Assembly (NCBI GenBank): GCA_947184155.2
Contig: CAMXCT020006761.1
Location: 206,929 to 270,928 of the forward strand
DNA from: Cladocopium goreaui
Taxonomy: Eukaryota > Sar > Dinophyceae > Suessiales > Symbiodiniaceae
Length of the DNA: 64,000 nucleotides
Direction: 5' to 3'
Shown here piece after piece: positions 44,824-53,539 of this stretch; position 1 is the stretch's first letter, and each line of letters begins with the position of its first letter. The notes under the pieces are model-generated. The model was not told the DNA's origin. It ran no database searches and saw only the letters and a program-made list of their open reading frames with translations. A program made the position numbers and the translations under genes.

Positions 44824-44901
44824 GCGCTTGGGGCTCGTAAGAAGCTGGCGGCAGCACAAGCAAAGCTGCAGAATGGGCGGCACAAGAACCTGGAGAAGTG
44901 A
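44824..44901 (+). CDS. Terminal exon, basic helical C-terminus
   Basis: The acceptor CTATCGCCCGCCCTTAG is followed by 25 codons and TGA: ALGARKKLAAAQAKLQNGRH and KNLEK. High Ala/Lys/Gln suggests an exposed helix. Upstream exons of this gene were not identified. Confidence 0.45.
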   Translation, partial: ALGARKKLAAAQAKLQNGRHKNLEK

Positions 44902-45059
44902 CTTATAAAAACATGGGAATCGCATGGTTTGATGTTGCAACCTTCCACCAAAACGTTGGTATGTGGAATCCCATAGTTGGTATGTGGGATTAATATATGG
45001 TGATCGATCTAAAGGTCCGTGTAAGGAGTTTTAATTGCGAAAGCCGTGCATGTTACGTT

Positions 45060-45630
45060 GGAAACTCTCGCGAAAGTTTTTTTTCGAGCTCGCGAAAGTA
45101 AAATTTTATTTCGCGAAAGTTTCGCGAAAGTTGGGTATTATAATCATTATATGTAAAGGGCTGCCACCCACTGCCGCCCGGGGTCCGGCAGGAGAAGGGC
45201 ACCAGAGAATGCGAGTAGCAGTAGCCAAGTTTCCAAAAGTGAGGCTTTGCGAGAGCCAAACACCAAGGCCCCTGGTCTTCGCTTTTCCTCCAGTGCACCC
45301 CCTGCTGATGGCCGGGGTCTGTGAATAGGGATATTTTCGCGAAAGTTCCGCGAAAGTTATGCGAAAGAGCGGGCGAAAGTCAAAGTGCATGTTGAAGGGG
45401 TGGGCCAGTAAACTTTGCAAAAGAAAATCTGTCCTGAGAAGGGATTCCGCGATGCTAGCTGCATGTTTAAAAAAGGCTACCAAGAAGTGATCCGTGATTC
45501 TCTGGCGTAATTTGGCAGGTGGTGAACGAATCTTCATAAGAGATGTTGTTGGCAACCATGGGCCCCGCGAAAGATAAACATGGAGTTCGCGAAAGTTTCG
45601 CGAAAGTAATTTTTTTATTCGCGAAGAATG
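45060..45630. repeat. Island of CGCGAAAG repeats
   Basis: The motif CGCGAAAGT or a close variant (GCGAAAG) occurs about a dozen times in three clusters (45066-45130, 45330-45375, 45565-45630), often as TTTCGCGAAAGTT with a TTCGCGAA palindrome. A GC-rich block (45155-45310) sits between the first two clusters. ORFs here (45035-45328, 45106-45696) translate the motif (FAKVSRK / FRETFAK) and are not called. Confidence 0.8.
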
Positions 45631-45829
45631 GCCTTTCCGGGATAAAGGAATTTTGATCAACAACCATATATGTATATGAATATTAATATATAGCATATTC
45701 GTTACTGTGTATATACGTAAATATAGAATTGTACATTAATATTATTAATGTATATATACTATAGGGATATATATATATATATATATATATTTCATTTGCA
45801 AAACATATGTGCGAACTGTTTCAGATTTT

Positions 45830-45964
45830 GGACGCCAATCCTAGGTCCGCTTCCTAAGGTCCAGCAAATGGGTGTTGAGATTTGCCGAGACTTCTTCCAG
45901 GGGATCAGTTCCTTGACGTCTTCAACCACAGAATCTGCGGCTGCGGATGATAATGACATACTAT
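45830..45964 (+). CDS. First recognised exon of the 45.8-49.3 kb gene
   Basis: An acceptor (GCGAACTGTTTCAG) and donor (CTATGG|GTAATA) flank a single open frame (start phase 2, end phase 0). The peptide is FWTPILGPLPKVQQMGVEIC, then RDFFQGISSLTS and an acidic Ser/Ala tail. Product unknown. The link to the next exon is phase-consistent only if another exon intervenes or if 46381 is read in its first frame. Confidence 0.45.
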
Positions 45965-46059
45965 GGGTAATATAGACCTTGATATGCAAGACTTAGGATG
46001 GTGAATAATGTATGGTTTCAATAGGTTTCAACAAGTTTCAATAGGTTTCAATATGATAT

Positions 46060-46220
46060 TCTATGATATTATATGATATTCTATGATATTATATGATATT
46101 CTATGATATTATATGATATTATGATATTATATGATATTATATGATATTATATGATATTATATGATATTATATGATATTATATGATATTATATGATATTAT
46201 ATGATATTATATGATATTAC
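46060..46220. repeat. ATGATATTAT decamer microsatellite
   Basis: About 16 copies of ATGATATTAT, with ATTCT variants at the left. Located in the intron between exons 45830-45964 and 46381-46451. Confidence 0.95.
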
Positions 46221-46380
46221 ATGAACGTCATGAAGCACACAAGCCAGCAAAAACTGCCATTAGTGCCATCATGTGCCACCATGTCACGGTGAAGCTTCAG
46301 CAACACACAAAAACCTGATGTTGACCTTGACCTATGGGTCTTTTCCAAGCAATTTCCCACTGATCTTCCTCACTTCCCAG

Positions 46381-46451
46381 GACGACACCCTACATTGTTT
46401 GGCTGCATGGAAAAGGGAACTTTACAGATCTCTTGAACTCATTTTTGGGAA
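46381..46451 (+). CDS. Exon of the 45.8-49.3 kb gene
   Basis: A strong acceptor (CTGATCTTCCTCACTTCCCAG) and donor GGGAA|GTGTTAAG flank 71 nt. Two frames are open: DDTLHCLAAWKRELYRSLEL, or TTPYIVWLHGKGNFTDLLNS. The second resembles the oxyanion HG region of alpha/beta hydrolases (acyl-protein thioesterase type) and would join the pre-insertion form of the next exon in phase; that assignment is a guess. Confidence 0.45.
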
Positions 46452-46479
46452 GTGTTAAGTGATTTAATCACAGCGACAT

Positions 46480-46584
46480 TACCCTCTGGTTATTTAACAT
46501 AGCCATGGAAAATGGCCCATTTATAGATGGTTTACTCATTCCAAATGGTGATTTTCCATGGCCATGTTAAATAACCAGATGGTA
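46480..46584. mobile_element. Family-1 foldback element at an exon start
   Basis: TACCCTCTGGTTATTTAACA left and TGTTAAATAACCAGATGGTA right (AGGG changed to ATGG). The exon that follows is open from the base after its CCAG. Confidence 0.85.
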
Positions 46585-46734
46585 CCCATGACAAATTGGT
46601 TGATCCCTCCAGAAGATAGCGAGAATCGACGATTGGATATGCCAGCTTTCGGCTCCATTCAGTGCAGGTTTTGGACAGTTATTCACAGTCCAAACTTTGG
46701 ATGGCACCAACAAACTCACAAGCTGTCACAAGCT
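46579..46734 (+). CDS. Exon of the 45.8-49.3 kb gene beginning inside a foldback end
   Basis: From AACCAG|ATG to a consensus donor AAGCT|GTAAGTAG the sequence is open for exactly 52 codons. The peptide contains TNWLIPPEDSENRRLDMPAF, then GSIQCRFWTVIHSPNFGWHQ. The 5' border coincides with the right terminus of the family-1 element, so either the element supplies the acceptor or the exon originally extended further left and has been interrupted. End phase 0 matches 47007. Confidence 0.5.
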
Positions 46735-47006
46735 GTAAGTAGATGCTGTGGCAGGCAGATGTTGTGGCAGGCTAAGCGTATGACAAAGCAGATAGGATTT
46801 TAAGCTGCTTGTCGTAGTCAAACTAAGGACACTCAAATAGTTTGTCTATCACTAAGCATTGTTCGCTATTTGTCTTACTGAGTGTCATTGATTATCATTG
46901 GCGATTTGTTTATATTATAGACTAATCATAGACCACATCATCATCTATATTCATTTATCATTATCTATCATTGGTTGTCAGCTTTGGATTTATTAAGGTA
47001 TCAAAG

Positions 47007-47081
47007 GTAGCGCGGCGTCAGAACACCCCGGTCGTTCCTGTCGTGTCCAAGGGTTGCCTCGTCCAGCGACGTCAGCATCTT
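47007..47081 (+). CDS. Exon of the 45.8-49.3 kb gene (25 codons)
   Basis: The acceptor TTATTAAGGTATCAAAG and donor CATCTT|GTGTTA flank 75 nt, phase 0 to 0, encoding VARRQNTPVVPVVSKGCLVQ and RRQHL. The phases match both neighbours. The donor is weak and the open frame runs on towards the family-1 element at 47125. Confidence 0.4.
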
Positions 47082-47124
47082 GTGTTATCTATATGGTTTC
47101 TTCTGATATTGGACTCACTGAAAT

Positions 47125-47237
47125 TACCCTCTGGTTATGACTAACAGTTTGCCATGCTATAGATGACCCATAGAAATAGATGGTTTGCCTATTACAAATG
47201 GTGATTTTCCATGGCTATGTTAAATTACTAGATGGTA
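47125..47237. mobile_element. Family-1 foldback element, 113 bp, degenerate
   Basis: TACCCTCTGGTTATGACTAACAG left; GTTAAATTACTAGATGGTA right (CCAGAGGG decayed to CTAGATGG). Intronic in the gene model. Confidence 0.8.
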
Positions 47238-47328
47238 TGAATTGGGAATATTTTGGATAACAAGAAGCCTACGCTCTCCATCGCTCTCAAAGCACTATGA
47301 CCTAGACTTGGCTTATAGTTGCAGGATG

Positions 47329-47436
47329 TACCCTCTGGTAATTTAACATAGCTATGGAAAATCACCATTTTTCATGGGAAAACTCACTATTTCTATGGCA
47401 ATTTTCAATAGCTATGTTAGTCATTACCAGAGGGTA
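47329..47436. mobile_element. Family-1 foldback element supplying an acceptor, 108 bp
   Basis: TACCCTCTGGTAATTTAACA left and TTAGTCATTACCAGAGGGTA right. It sits five bases inside what would have been an exon starting at TTGCAG|GAT GTA TTT. Its own right end gives CCAG|AGG GTA TTT in the same phase. Confidence 0.85.
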
Positions 47437-47582
47437 TTTGGTGATATCTGGTGCATTCAGCAGCTGATTTCGGTTCCAGTTTCGAAAACCAAGGTTCGAG
47501 TCCTGTTTCGCAGCTGGTCCGTGTATGCCCGCTTGTCCAGCGCTGAACGCAGAGTGCAATGTGACTACCAAGAAAGGCCAGG
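47431..47582 (+). CDS. Exon of the 45.8-49.3 kb gene
   Basis: Open from the foldback acceptor to a strong donor CCAGG|GTAAGAC (50 codons + 2). The peptide is RVFGDIWCIQQLISVPVSKT, then RVLFRSWSVYARLSSAERR and DYQERP. It ends in phase 2; the next exon starts with the one base needed (A), giving GGA TGC. Product unknown. Confidence 0.6.
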
Positions 47583-47639
47583 GTAAGACAGAAATCATCC
47601 GGGAATTGGAAGGGAAAATCTACAGGAACTCTCCTCAAT

Positions 47640-48060
47640 AACTTAATATATGTATATATATATATTAATATATATAATATTTAATATATATAATATTTAA
47701 TGTATATATAATATAATATATATATATATAATATCATATACAATATAATATAATATAATATAATATAGTATAATATAATATAATATTAATACAATATGAT
47801 TTGATATAATATAATATAATATATAATATAGTATAATATAATATAATACAATATGATATACTATAATATAATACAATATGATATATAATATAATATAATA
47901 TAATATGATATAGTAATTATGATATGATATGATATAATATAATATAATATGATATAGTAATTATGATATGATATGATGTGATATGATATAATATAATATA
48001 ATATAATATATCATGATATAGATATAGATATATATATGTATACGCATGTATATACATACA
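47640..48060. repeat. AT microsatellite block inside an intron
   Basis: TATAA, TGATATGATAT and TATAT runs for about 400 bp between the two phase-matched exons at 47582 and 48168. Confidence 0.95.
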
Positions 48061-48167
48061 CATATATTTGGATCAAAACAACGATTTCCTATACTGTTTC
48101 CCTTACACAAATCAATCCATACCTTGCCATTTTAGGCATTGAAGTAAGCCAACGCTTTCTTATACAG

Positions 48168-48348
48168 ATGCGACCTGGATAGGCTCGTCTTTGCTGATGC
48201 CTTGCTGGACTCCTTCCGTCTTCGGAGTAAAGGTGCTTTGCGTCGGCTCCTGGAAAGACAGGCTTGGGGCAGGGCCGCGTTCCAATCAGCTGTACATCAG
48301 AGGAGCAGCTTCAGCATTTTTCAGCAGGGGCATAGAAAGCAAAGATTT
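48168..48348 (+). CDS. Exon of the 45.8-49.3 kb gene, Arg/Leu-rich helix
   Basis: The acceptor CTTTCTTATACAG is followed by an open frame in the phase demanded by 47582: CDLDRLVFADALLDSFRLRS, then KGALRRLLERQAWGRAAFQS. It reads as a long amphipathic helix. The frame stays open to a TAG at 48349-48351; the donor is unresolved (a GT at about 48288, or a GC-type donor near 48337). Confidence 0.55.
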
Positions 48349-48569
48349 TAGCAAAGCACAAAGACACTCTCAACATCTCTCAACATCTCTCCACATCTCT
48401 CAACATGGGTTTGTCTGAAAATGTTGGGTTGATATTCCCAATGAAATAGCAATTTAAAAACGGGATAATGATCAGCAAAACCATTGGGTACAATGGGGTA
48501 CACGACATTTTCAGACACACCCACATCTCTCACCGTTGATGACTGGACCAAGGATCTCCATCTCTACAG

Positions 48570-48660
48570 AATTTGCCACAGATGTGTCCCTACAGGCCGT
48601 GGAGCGATGCAGACAATTGGCGCTGGAGTGCTTCTGGCAGCCAGACTGCAATGGAGATAG
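48570..48660 (+). CDS. Candidate exon of the 45.8-49.3 kb gene
   Basis: The acceptor CTCCATCTCTACAG is followed by an open frame encoding FATDVSLQAVERCRQLALEC and FWQPDCNGDRDASG. The 3' end is not resolved. Confidence 0.4.
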
Positions 48661-48702
48661 AGATGCTTCTGGCAGCATTAACACAGGCTTAATTAACCAG
48701 AC

Positions 48703-48838
48703 CATCTAAGATCATCTAAGATTCTCTAAGCCACTTAGAAGGGTTGATCATCTAAGATCATCTAAGATCATCCAAGCCACTTAGAAGGGTTGATCATCTA
48801 AGATCATCTAAGATCATCCAAGCCACTTAGAAGGGTTG
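48703..48838. repeat. 46-bp tandem repeat, three copies
   Basis: AAGCCACTTAGAAGGGTTG followed by (A)TCATCTAAGATCATC recurs three times with few differences. Confidence 0.9.
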
Positions 48839-48956
48839 GCTGTTGGTACAAAGGGTGGGATTACCTCGCGCACTTCCAACAACATCACATCACATGTATC
48901 CATGAAACGAGAGCTGGCATGTTATGCAAGGCAATAGGAACCATCGCTATCCACAG

Positions 48957-49057
48957 GATCAGAACAGTGCTGAAAAGCCGTTTCCAGTTTCCACAGCAGA
49001 AGCTGCTCGGCAGATTGTGGCAAGAGATTCTGGTGCAGAGGAAATTGGACGAAGAAT
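48957..49057 (+). CDS. Exon of the 45.8-49.3 kb gene
   Basis: The acceptor CATCGCTATCCACAG and a modest donor GAAT|GTGACT flank 101 nt (33 codons + 2) encoding AEKPFPVSTAEAARQIVARD and SGAEEIGRR. The end phase matches 49213. A second frame is open across the same bases and beyond, so the model is tentative. Confidence 0.4.
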
Positions 49058-49090
49058 GTGACTTTGGAGCAGTCCGTTGGGTTATAAAAG

Positions 49091-49198
49091 GACCCTCTGG
49101 TAAACTAACATAGCTATTGAAAATGGCCATAGAAATAGTGAATTTTCCCATTAAACGTGGTGATTTTCAATAGCTATGTTAGTCATTACCAGAGGGTA
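49091..49198. mobile_element. Family-1 foldback element, 108 bp
   Basis: CCCTCTGGTAAACTAACATA left (flanking TA mutated to GA) and TAGTCATTACCAGAGGGTA right, with well-preserved arms. Intronic in the gene model. Confidence 0.9.
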
Positions 49199-49212
49199 CA
49201 TTCTTAATAAAG

Positions 49213-49285
49213 GCTTCGACATGGTTCCAGAGCGCGCCCTTGGCATCCGATGGTTGTGACAGCTGATACACCAGCCTGGCCTGAG
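49213..49285 (+). CDS. Exon of the 45.8-49.3 kb gene (3' part)
   Basis: The acceptor TTCTTAATAAAG and donor CTGAG|GTGAAC flank 73 nt (1 + 24 codons). The peptide is LRHGSRARPWHPMVVTADTP and AWPE. The frame stays open after the donor (VNRSSWTFNAAMTARRGMPQ) to a TAG at about 49405, so this may instead be a longer terminal exon. Confidence 0.45.
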
Positions 49286-49409
49286 GTGAACAGAAGCTCC
49301 TGGACTTTCAATGCAGCCATGACAGCAAGAAGAGGGATGCCTCAGAAGAGTTTGAGTAGGGTCTTGGATGATTACACTTGCAACATCTTGCAACCTATGG
49401 CCTAGATTA

Positions 49410-50700
49410 GGCTACCATAGGCTATCCACTTATTATATCTTATTATCCTATGCCCATCTATGCCCTCTCTCTTGACTACACTTTTTTATAGGTCCGCAAT
49501 TCATCATCATCCAGAAATGGGTCATGTTCCACAGCGAAGAGTGAATTTGCAATAGATGGAGCCATCATGCTATCGATTGGAGCTACTGAGGCAGGTCGTG
49601 ACATTTTGGTTCCGATCGTTTGTGTACGAGTCAAACTATGACCAGGTAAACAAAATAGATCGATTGATACGGTTCAGTTGGTGCTTTTTCAAAAGCGCCC
49701 CTGTATGCCATTCCGGCAAAGAGAATCCACCACGGGAGCACTCCACGTATCTCGTATATCAGCTTGTCCCGATCCGTTTTGGTAGGCAAAATGAAGGACA
49801 TGAAACAAGCGCAGATTGAGAATGCAAAGCTCATCCTCCTCAGAGCTGCTTGACGCAATGGATAGATCAACGTTGACAGATTGGTGGAAGATTCATCGCC
49901 CATTTTGATTAGCGCTCCATGTGGTTTTTCACCCAAGGCTTGTGCCGAGAATGACCTTGCCCTCATACGCTGCTGCTTTCAGGTGCCGTTGTCCTTTGTG
50001 CACAGGATGAAAATATATAGATTTCACTAATATTCCGCGGATGGCAGTTGTCCCTTGAGAATTTATTTAGCCTGACACTTCTGGACAGTTTTGAATCTCC
50101 AGATGGTTCTAGTCGTGTATGAACCTAGCGCATCGTATGCTAGTTGTCATGCTTTGAGCGTTATTTCCAGAACCGATTTAAGAAACAATTTACAGGAACC
50201 AGCGCCATATTTGAAGAGATTTGAAGGTTTCCTGTAGATTTCCATGATTCTCCCTTAAATCCATCATAATTTACAATCCATCCATTGAATCATTGCTCCA
50301 ACTATCTCCAACTGGCAGGCATTTCATGAGACGTGGCAGGAGGCTGCACAAGAGCAGCATATCGCAGTGCAGGTGGACTTGAGCCAGGCTCGACATTCAC
50401 AGAAGCGTCAAGGGCCATTGGATTTATGATTGTCTTCTGATGTTTATTAATACGTTTATTGATTGGTTTTATATGGTTTTATATATGATATATAAATATG
50501 TTTATACCATTGTTGACCATTAAAGGATATGAACCGTCTTTGAAGGTCGTATTGTGTCAAACTCGAGTTTATCGTCTGTTTTGCATTGGATTTCCTGGAC
50601 CGAATATGCTATTACAAAATCGTTTTGTTTATCGTGTTGTTTGTAACATGGGCTATGCCATGGCAAAAAAAACTCCCACAATCTGTTTTTTAAGTTTCCT
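49410..50700. other. Stretch with only short unsupported ORFs
   Basis: ORFs at 49556-49819 (plus) and 49631-49966 (minus) overlap. 50300-50420 has an open, GC-richer segment without clear splice sites. No gene called. Confidence 0.4.
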
Positions 50701-50711
50701 TGCAAAATCAG

Positions 50712-50719
50712 AATCTCTA

Positions 50720-50755
<36 letters not shown>

Positions 50756-51372
50756 TCTACCTATCTATCTACCTATCTATCTATCTCTCTCTCTCTCTCT
50801 CTCTCTTGACCTAATTACCTATCTATCTCCCTCTCTCTCTCTCTCTCTCAATCTCTCTATCTCTCTATCTCTCTATCTCTCTATCTATCTATCTATCTGT
50901 CTAGCTTGAACGTAACAACTATAAACCAACCATTTTTGGAACCCCACATTTTTGGAAACCACCATAAGAATGTTAAAGATCACCTGCCATCGGTTCCTCA
51001 GGCCCCGGGGTCTTCACCTCCATTCTGGCCAAGTTGGCTCGTGAGCGTCGCTGGTGCACCGGGGACCTGGAGTGCTTCGGTGGCTATTAGGGATTCCATG
51101 GGAACATCATGGATATAGTGCTGCCCAGTATTAGGGTTAATAATATGATATCTGGGTTTATCTGAAAATTAATCCCTCCACCATCCAGTGGTTTATCATG
51201 TTGCGCCATCAAAATCACATCGCATTGGTGACCGCCCAAAGGTGGGATGTTGATGCGGTCTTTGCCGAAATGTCGGCACGGAACAGCAAGCTAAGACCTC
51301 AGTGGGTCAAACGGAGGTGTACTTTATCCTCCAAATCATTTGCATGTGGAAATTTATCGATTCATGAGAAAC
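50712..51372. repeat. CT/(TATC)n tract plus unit A of a 1,031-bp-spaced duplication
   Basis: Microsatellite 50712-50902, then unique sequence 50903-51372 (AGCTTGAACGTAACAAC to GATTCATGAGAAAC) that recurs at 51934-52403 with about nine differences in 470 bp. The short ORF CCTGCCATCGGTTCCTCAGG onwards is common to both and probably not a gene. Confidence 0.95.
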
Positions 51373-51374
51373 AT

Positions 51375-51507
51375 ATCAAAAATAAGGCGGTGGTGGAAGT
51401 TTCAAAAATAGGAAATCTATAGGAGAGATTGGTTGTTGTGGATCAGGGTTGGCAGAGTGAATCATTTTGCTCGAGGTCTTCTCTCTTTCTCTCTTTTTCT
51501 CTCTGTT

Positions 51508-51540
<33 letters not shown>

Positions 51541-51700
51541 GATTACCTACCTACCTACCTACTGATCTATCTGTCTACCTATTGTCTGTCTATCTATCTA
51601 TCTATCTATTTATCTATCTATCTATTTACCTATCTATCTGTTTATCTCCCTCTCTATCTCGCTGTCTAGTTTTCTAGCTATTTGTCTATCTATCTATCTA

Positions 51701-51735
<35 letters not shown>

Positions 51736-52403
51736 CTCTCTCTCTCTTGACCTAATTACCTATCTATCTCCCTCTCTCTCTCCCTCTCTCTCTCTCAATC
51801 TCTCTATCTCTCTATCTCTCTATCTCTCTATCTCTCTATCTCTCTATCTCTCTATCTCTCTATCTATCTATCTATCTATGTATCTATCTATCTATCTATC
51901 TACCGATCTCTCTATCTATCTATCTATCTATCTAGCTTGAACGTAACAACTATAAACCAACCATTTTTGGAACCCCACATTTTTGGAAACCACCATAAGA
52001 ATGTTAAAGATCACCTGCCATCGGTTCCTCAGGCCCCGGGGTCTTCACCTCCATTCTGGCCAAGTTGGCTCGTGAGCGTCGCTGGTGCACCGGGGACCTG
52101 GAGTGCTTCGGTGGGTATTAGTGATTCCATGGGAACATCATGGGATATAGTGCTGCCCAGTATTAGGGTTAATAATATGATATCTGGGTTTATCTGAAAA
52201 TTAACCCCTCCACATCTAGTGGTTTATCATGTTGCGCCATGAAAATCACATCGCATTGGTGACCGCCCAAAGGTGGGATGTTGATGCGGTCTTTGCCGAA
52301 ATGTCGGCACGGAACAGCAAGCTAAGACCTCAGTGAGTCAAACGGAGGTGTACTTTATCCTCCAAATCATTTGCATGTGGAAATTTTTCGATTCATGAGA
52401 AAC
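51375..52403. repeat. Second duplication unit with shared element end
   Basis: 51375-51685 matches 43578-43905; 51686-51933 is a (TATC)n/(CT)n tract; 51934-52403 is the second copy of the 470-bp unit. The mosaic order suggests unequal exchange within microsatellites. Confidence 0.9.
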
Positions 52404-52552
52404 TAGCCACAAGCTGGAGATTTGTCTGGAAATTCTGGATCCACAAAAATGCTTTGAAAGTTCATCACTGGAGGGTTGTGTGCTACTGGCTGCTTTCATT
52501 CTGCAGCGATTTGGGGATCAGGGTTCAAAAATAAGCTCCTGCTACAGTGCGA

Positions 52553-53536
52553 ATGGTAGTAGAAGTCGGATCGTCGCCAGAGACCGAGATTCAGACAGAG
52601 GCCGAGATGAGCCAACAGGCAGGAGAAGGTGAGGAGCAGCCGGAAAATGTAGCTATTGCTCCGCAGGCTGCAGAAGAAAGTGAGGTGCAATGTGGTGCTT
52701 CACCAAAGAAAAAACGGAGGATTTCAGGGGCGACCAGCCAGACGGTGCTGCCAGAGAGCCAGAAATGTGAGAGCATCTCTGAGGCAATGACTCTGCCCGG
52801 GAGGGTGCGAGTCAGTGTGGAGGCCTGCTTGGTTTTCCTTGGTGAGCTGAAAGTGATCGGACGCGGAGGGAAAAACCATGGCAAGAAGAAAGATGAGGTG
52901 CGCCGGGTGCTTCCTTTGTCCTTGGCAGACCAAGGCATGGTGGCCGCAGTTGGGATTTGGAGTCCCGTTGCGGAGCGCTGCGAGGCTGCCTTGGTTGAGT
53001 CTTGGGACTCCGTCGCAGAGGGCTACTATGTCAAGGTAATCATCACGGAGTTGGACCGGGTGGAAATTCAAAAAGAGCCGTTGGTCGTGAAGCTGCAAAG
53101 CACTGGCAAGACCACAGTGCGTTGCGTTGGCGCTGTTTCTTTGAAGATAGCACCGAACCCTACTTTGGTGGTGCGTCGCTTTCATGGCTTGGGGCAACCT
53201 GAGATGCATTTGCACGCTGTGGGCGTCTTAACGGAGCTGGAGGCGGTGCGAAGCAGCCAAGAAGGCAAGAGCATGCGTCAGGGCGTGCTTACAGGAGAAG
53301 ACGGCTACGCTTTGAGATTGATGTTTTGGCAGACATGGGCAGAGGAGTCTGATTTGAAGATTGGCGCTCGCCTTTGCTGCTGGTATTTGCAGAGCAAACT
53401 CGGTTTGAAGACTGGTCCGGGATTCTATTGGTGCTACGACGAGGGTTTCTGCTTAGTCTTGGGGCAGGCGAAATCGTTGCCTAGTACGTATACTATTGAG
53501 GAAATTGGAGGTGAAGAGGAGGAGCCTGAGGAGTGA
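52553..53536 (+). CDS. Single-exon ORF, 327 residues, possible OB-fold protein
   Basis: ATG 52553 to TGA 53534-53536, GC-rich, no introns. The first 60 residues are acidic and disordered, followed by a basic patch (SPKKKRRISGA) that could be a nuclear localisation signal. From about residue 80 a beta-rich region (RVRVSVEACLVFLGELKVIG, then LPLSLADQGMVAAVGIWSPV and YYVKVIITELDRVEIQKEPL) has the alternation of an OB fold as in RPA-like single-strand binders; this is inference. The C-terminus is acidic (EEIGGEEEEPEE). Long minus-strand ORFs are shadows. Confidence 0.55.
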   Translation: MVVEVGSSPETEIQTEAEMSQQAGEGEEQPENVAIAPQAAEESEVQCGASPKKKRRISGATSQTVLPESQKCESISEAMTLPGRVRVSVEACLVFLGELKVIGRGGKNHGKKKDEVRRVLPLSLADQGMVAAVGIWSPVAERCEAALVESWDSVAEGYYVKVIITELDRVEIQKEPLVVKLQSTGKTTVRCVGAVSLKIAPNPTLVVRRFHGLGQPEMHLHAVGVLTELEAVRSSQEGKSMRQGVLTGEDGYALRLMFWQTWAEESDLKIGARLCCWYLQSKLGLKTGPGFYWCYDEGFCLVLGQAKSLPSTYTIEEIGGEEEEPEE

Positions 53537-53539
53537 GTG

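Noticed and set aside
45035..45696. ORFs translating FAKVSRK/FRETFAK motifs as a gene
   Set aside because: They follow the CGCGAAAG repeat on both strands and break at repeat borders.
47485..47515. tRNA-like B box (GGTTCGAGTCC)
   Set aside because: The T-arm pairs only three bases, no A box or acceptor stem is found at the right spacing, and the sequence lies inside an open exon.
49199..49260. Pao/BEL retrotransposon-like peptide (MVPERALGIRW) in one frame
   Set aside because: The frame stops immediately after the motif, and another frame over the same bases is open far longer with matching splice phase; the resemblance is probably chance.
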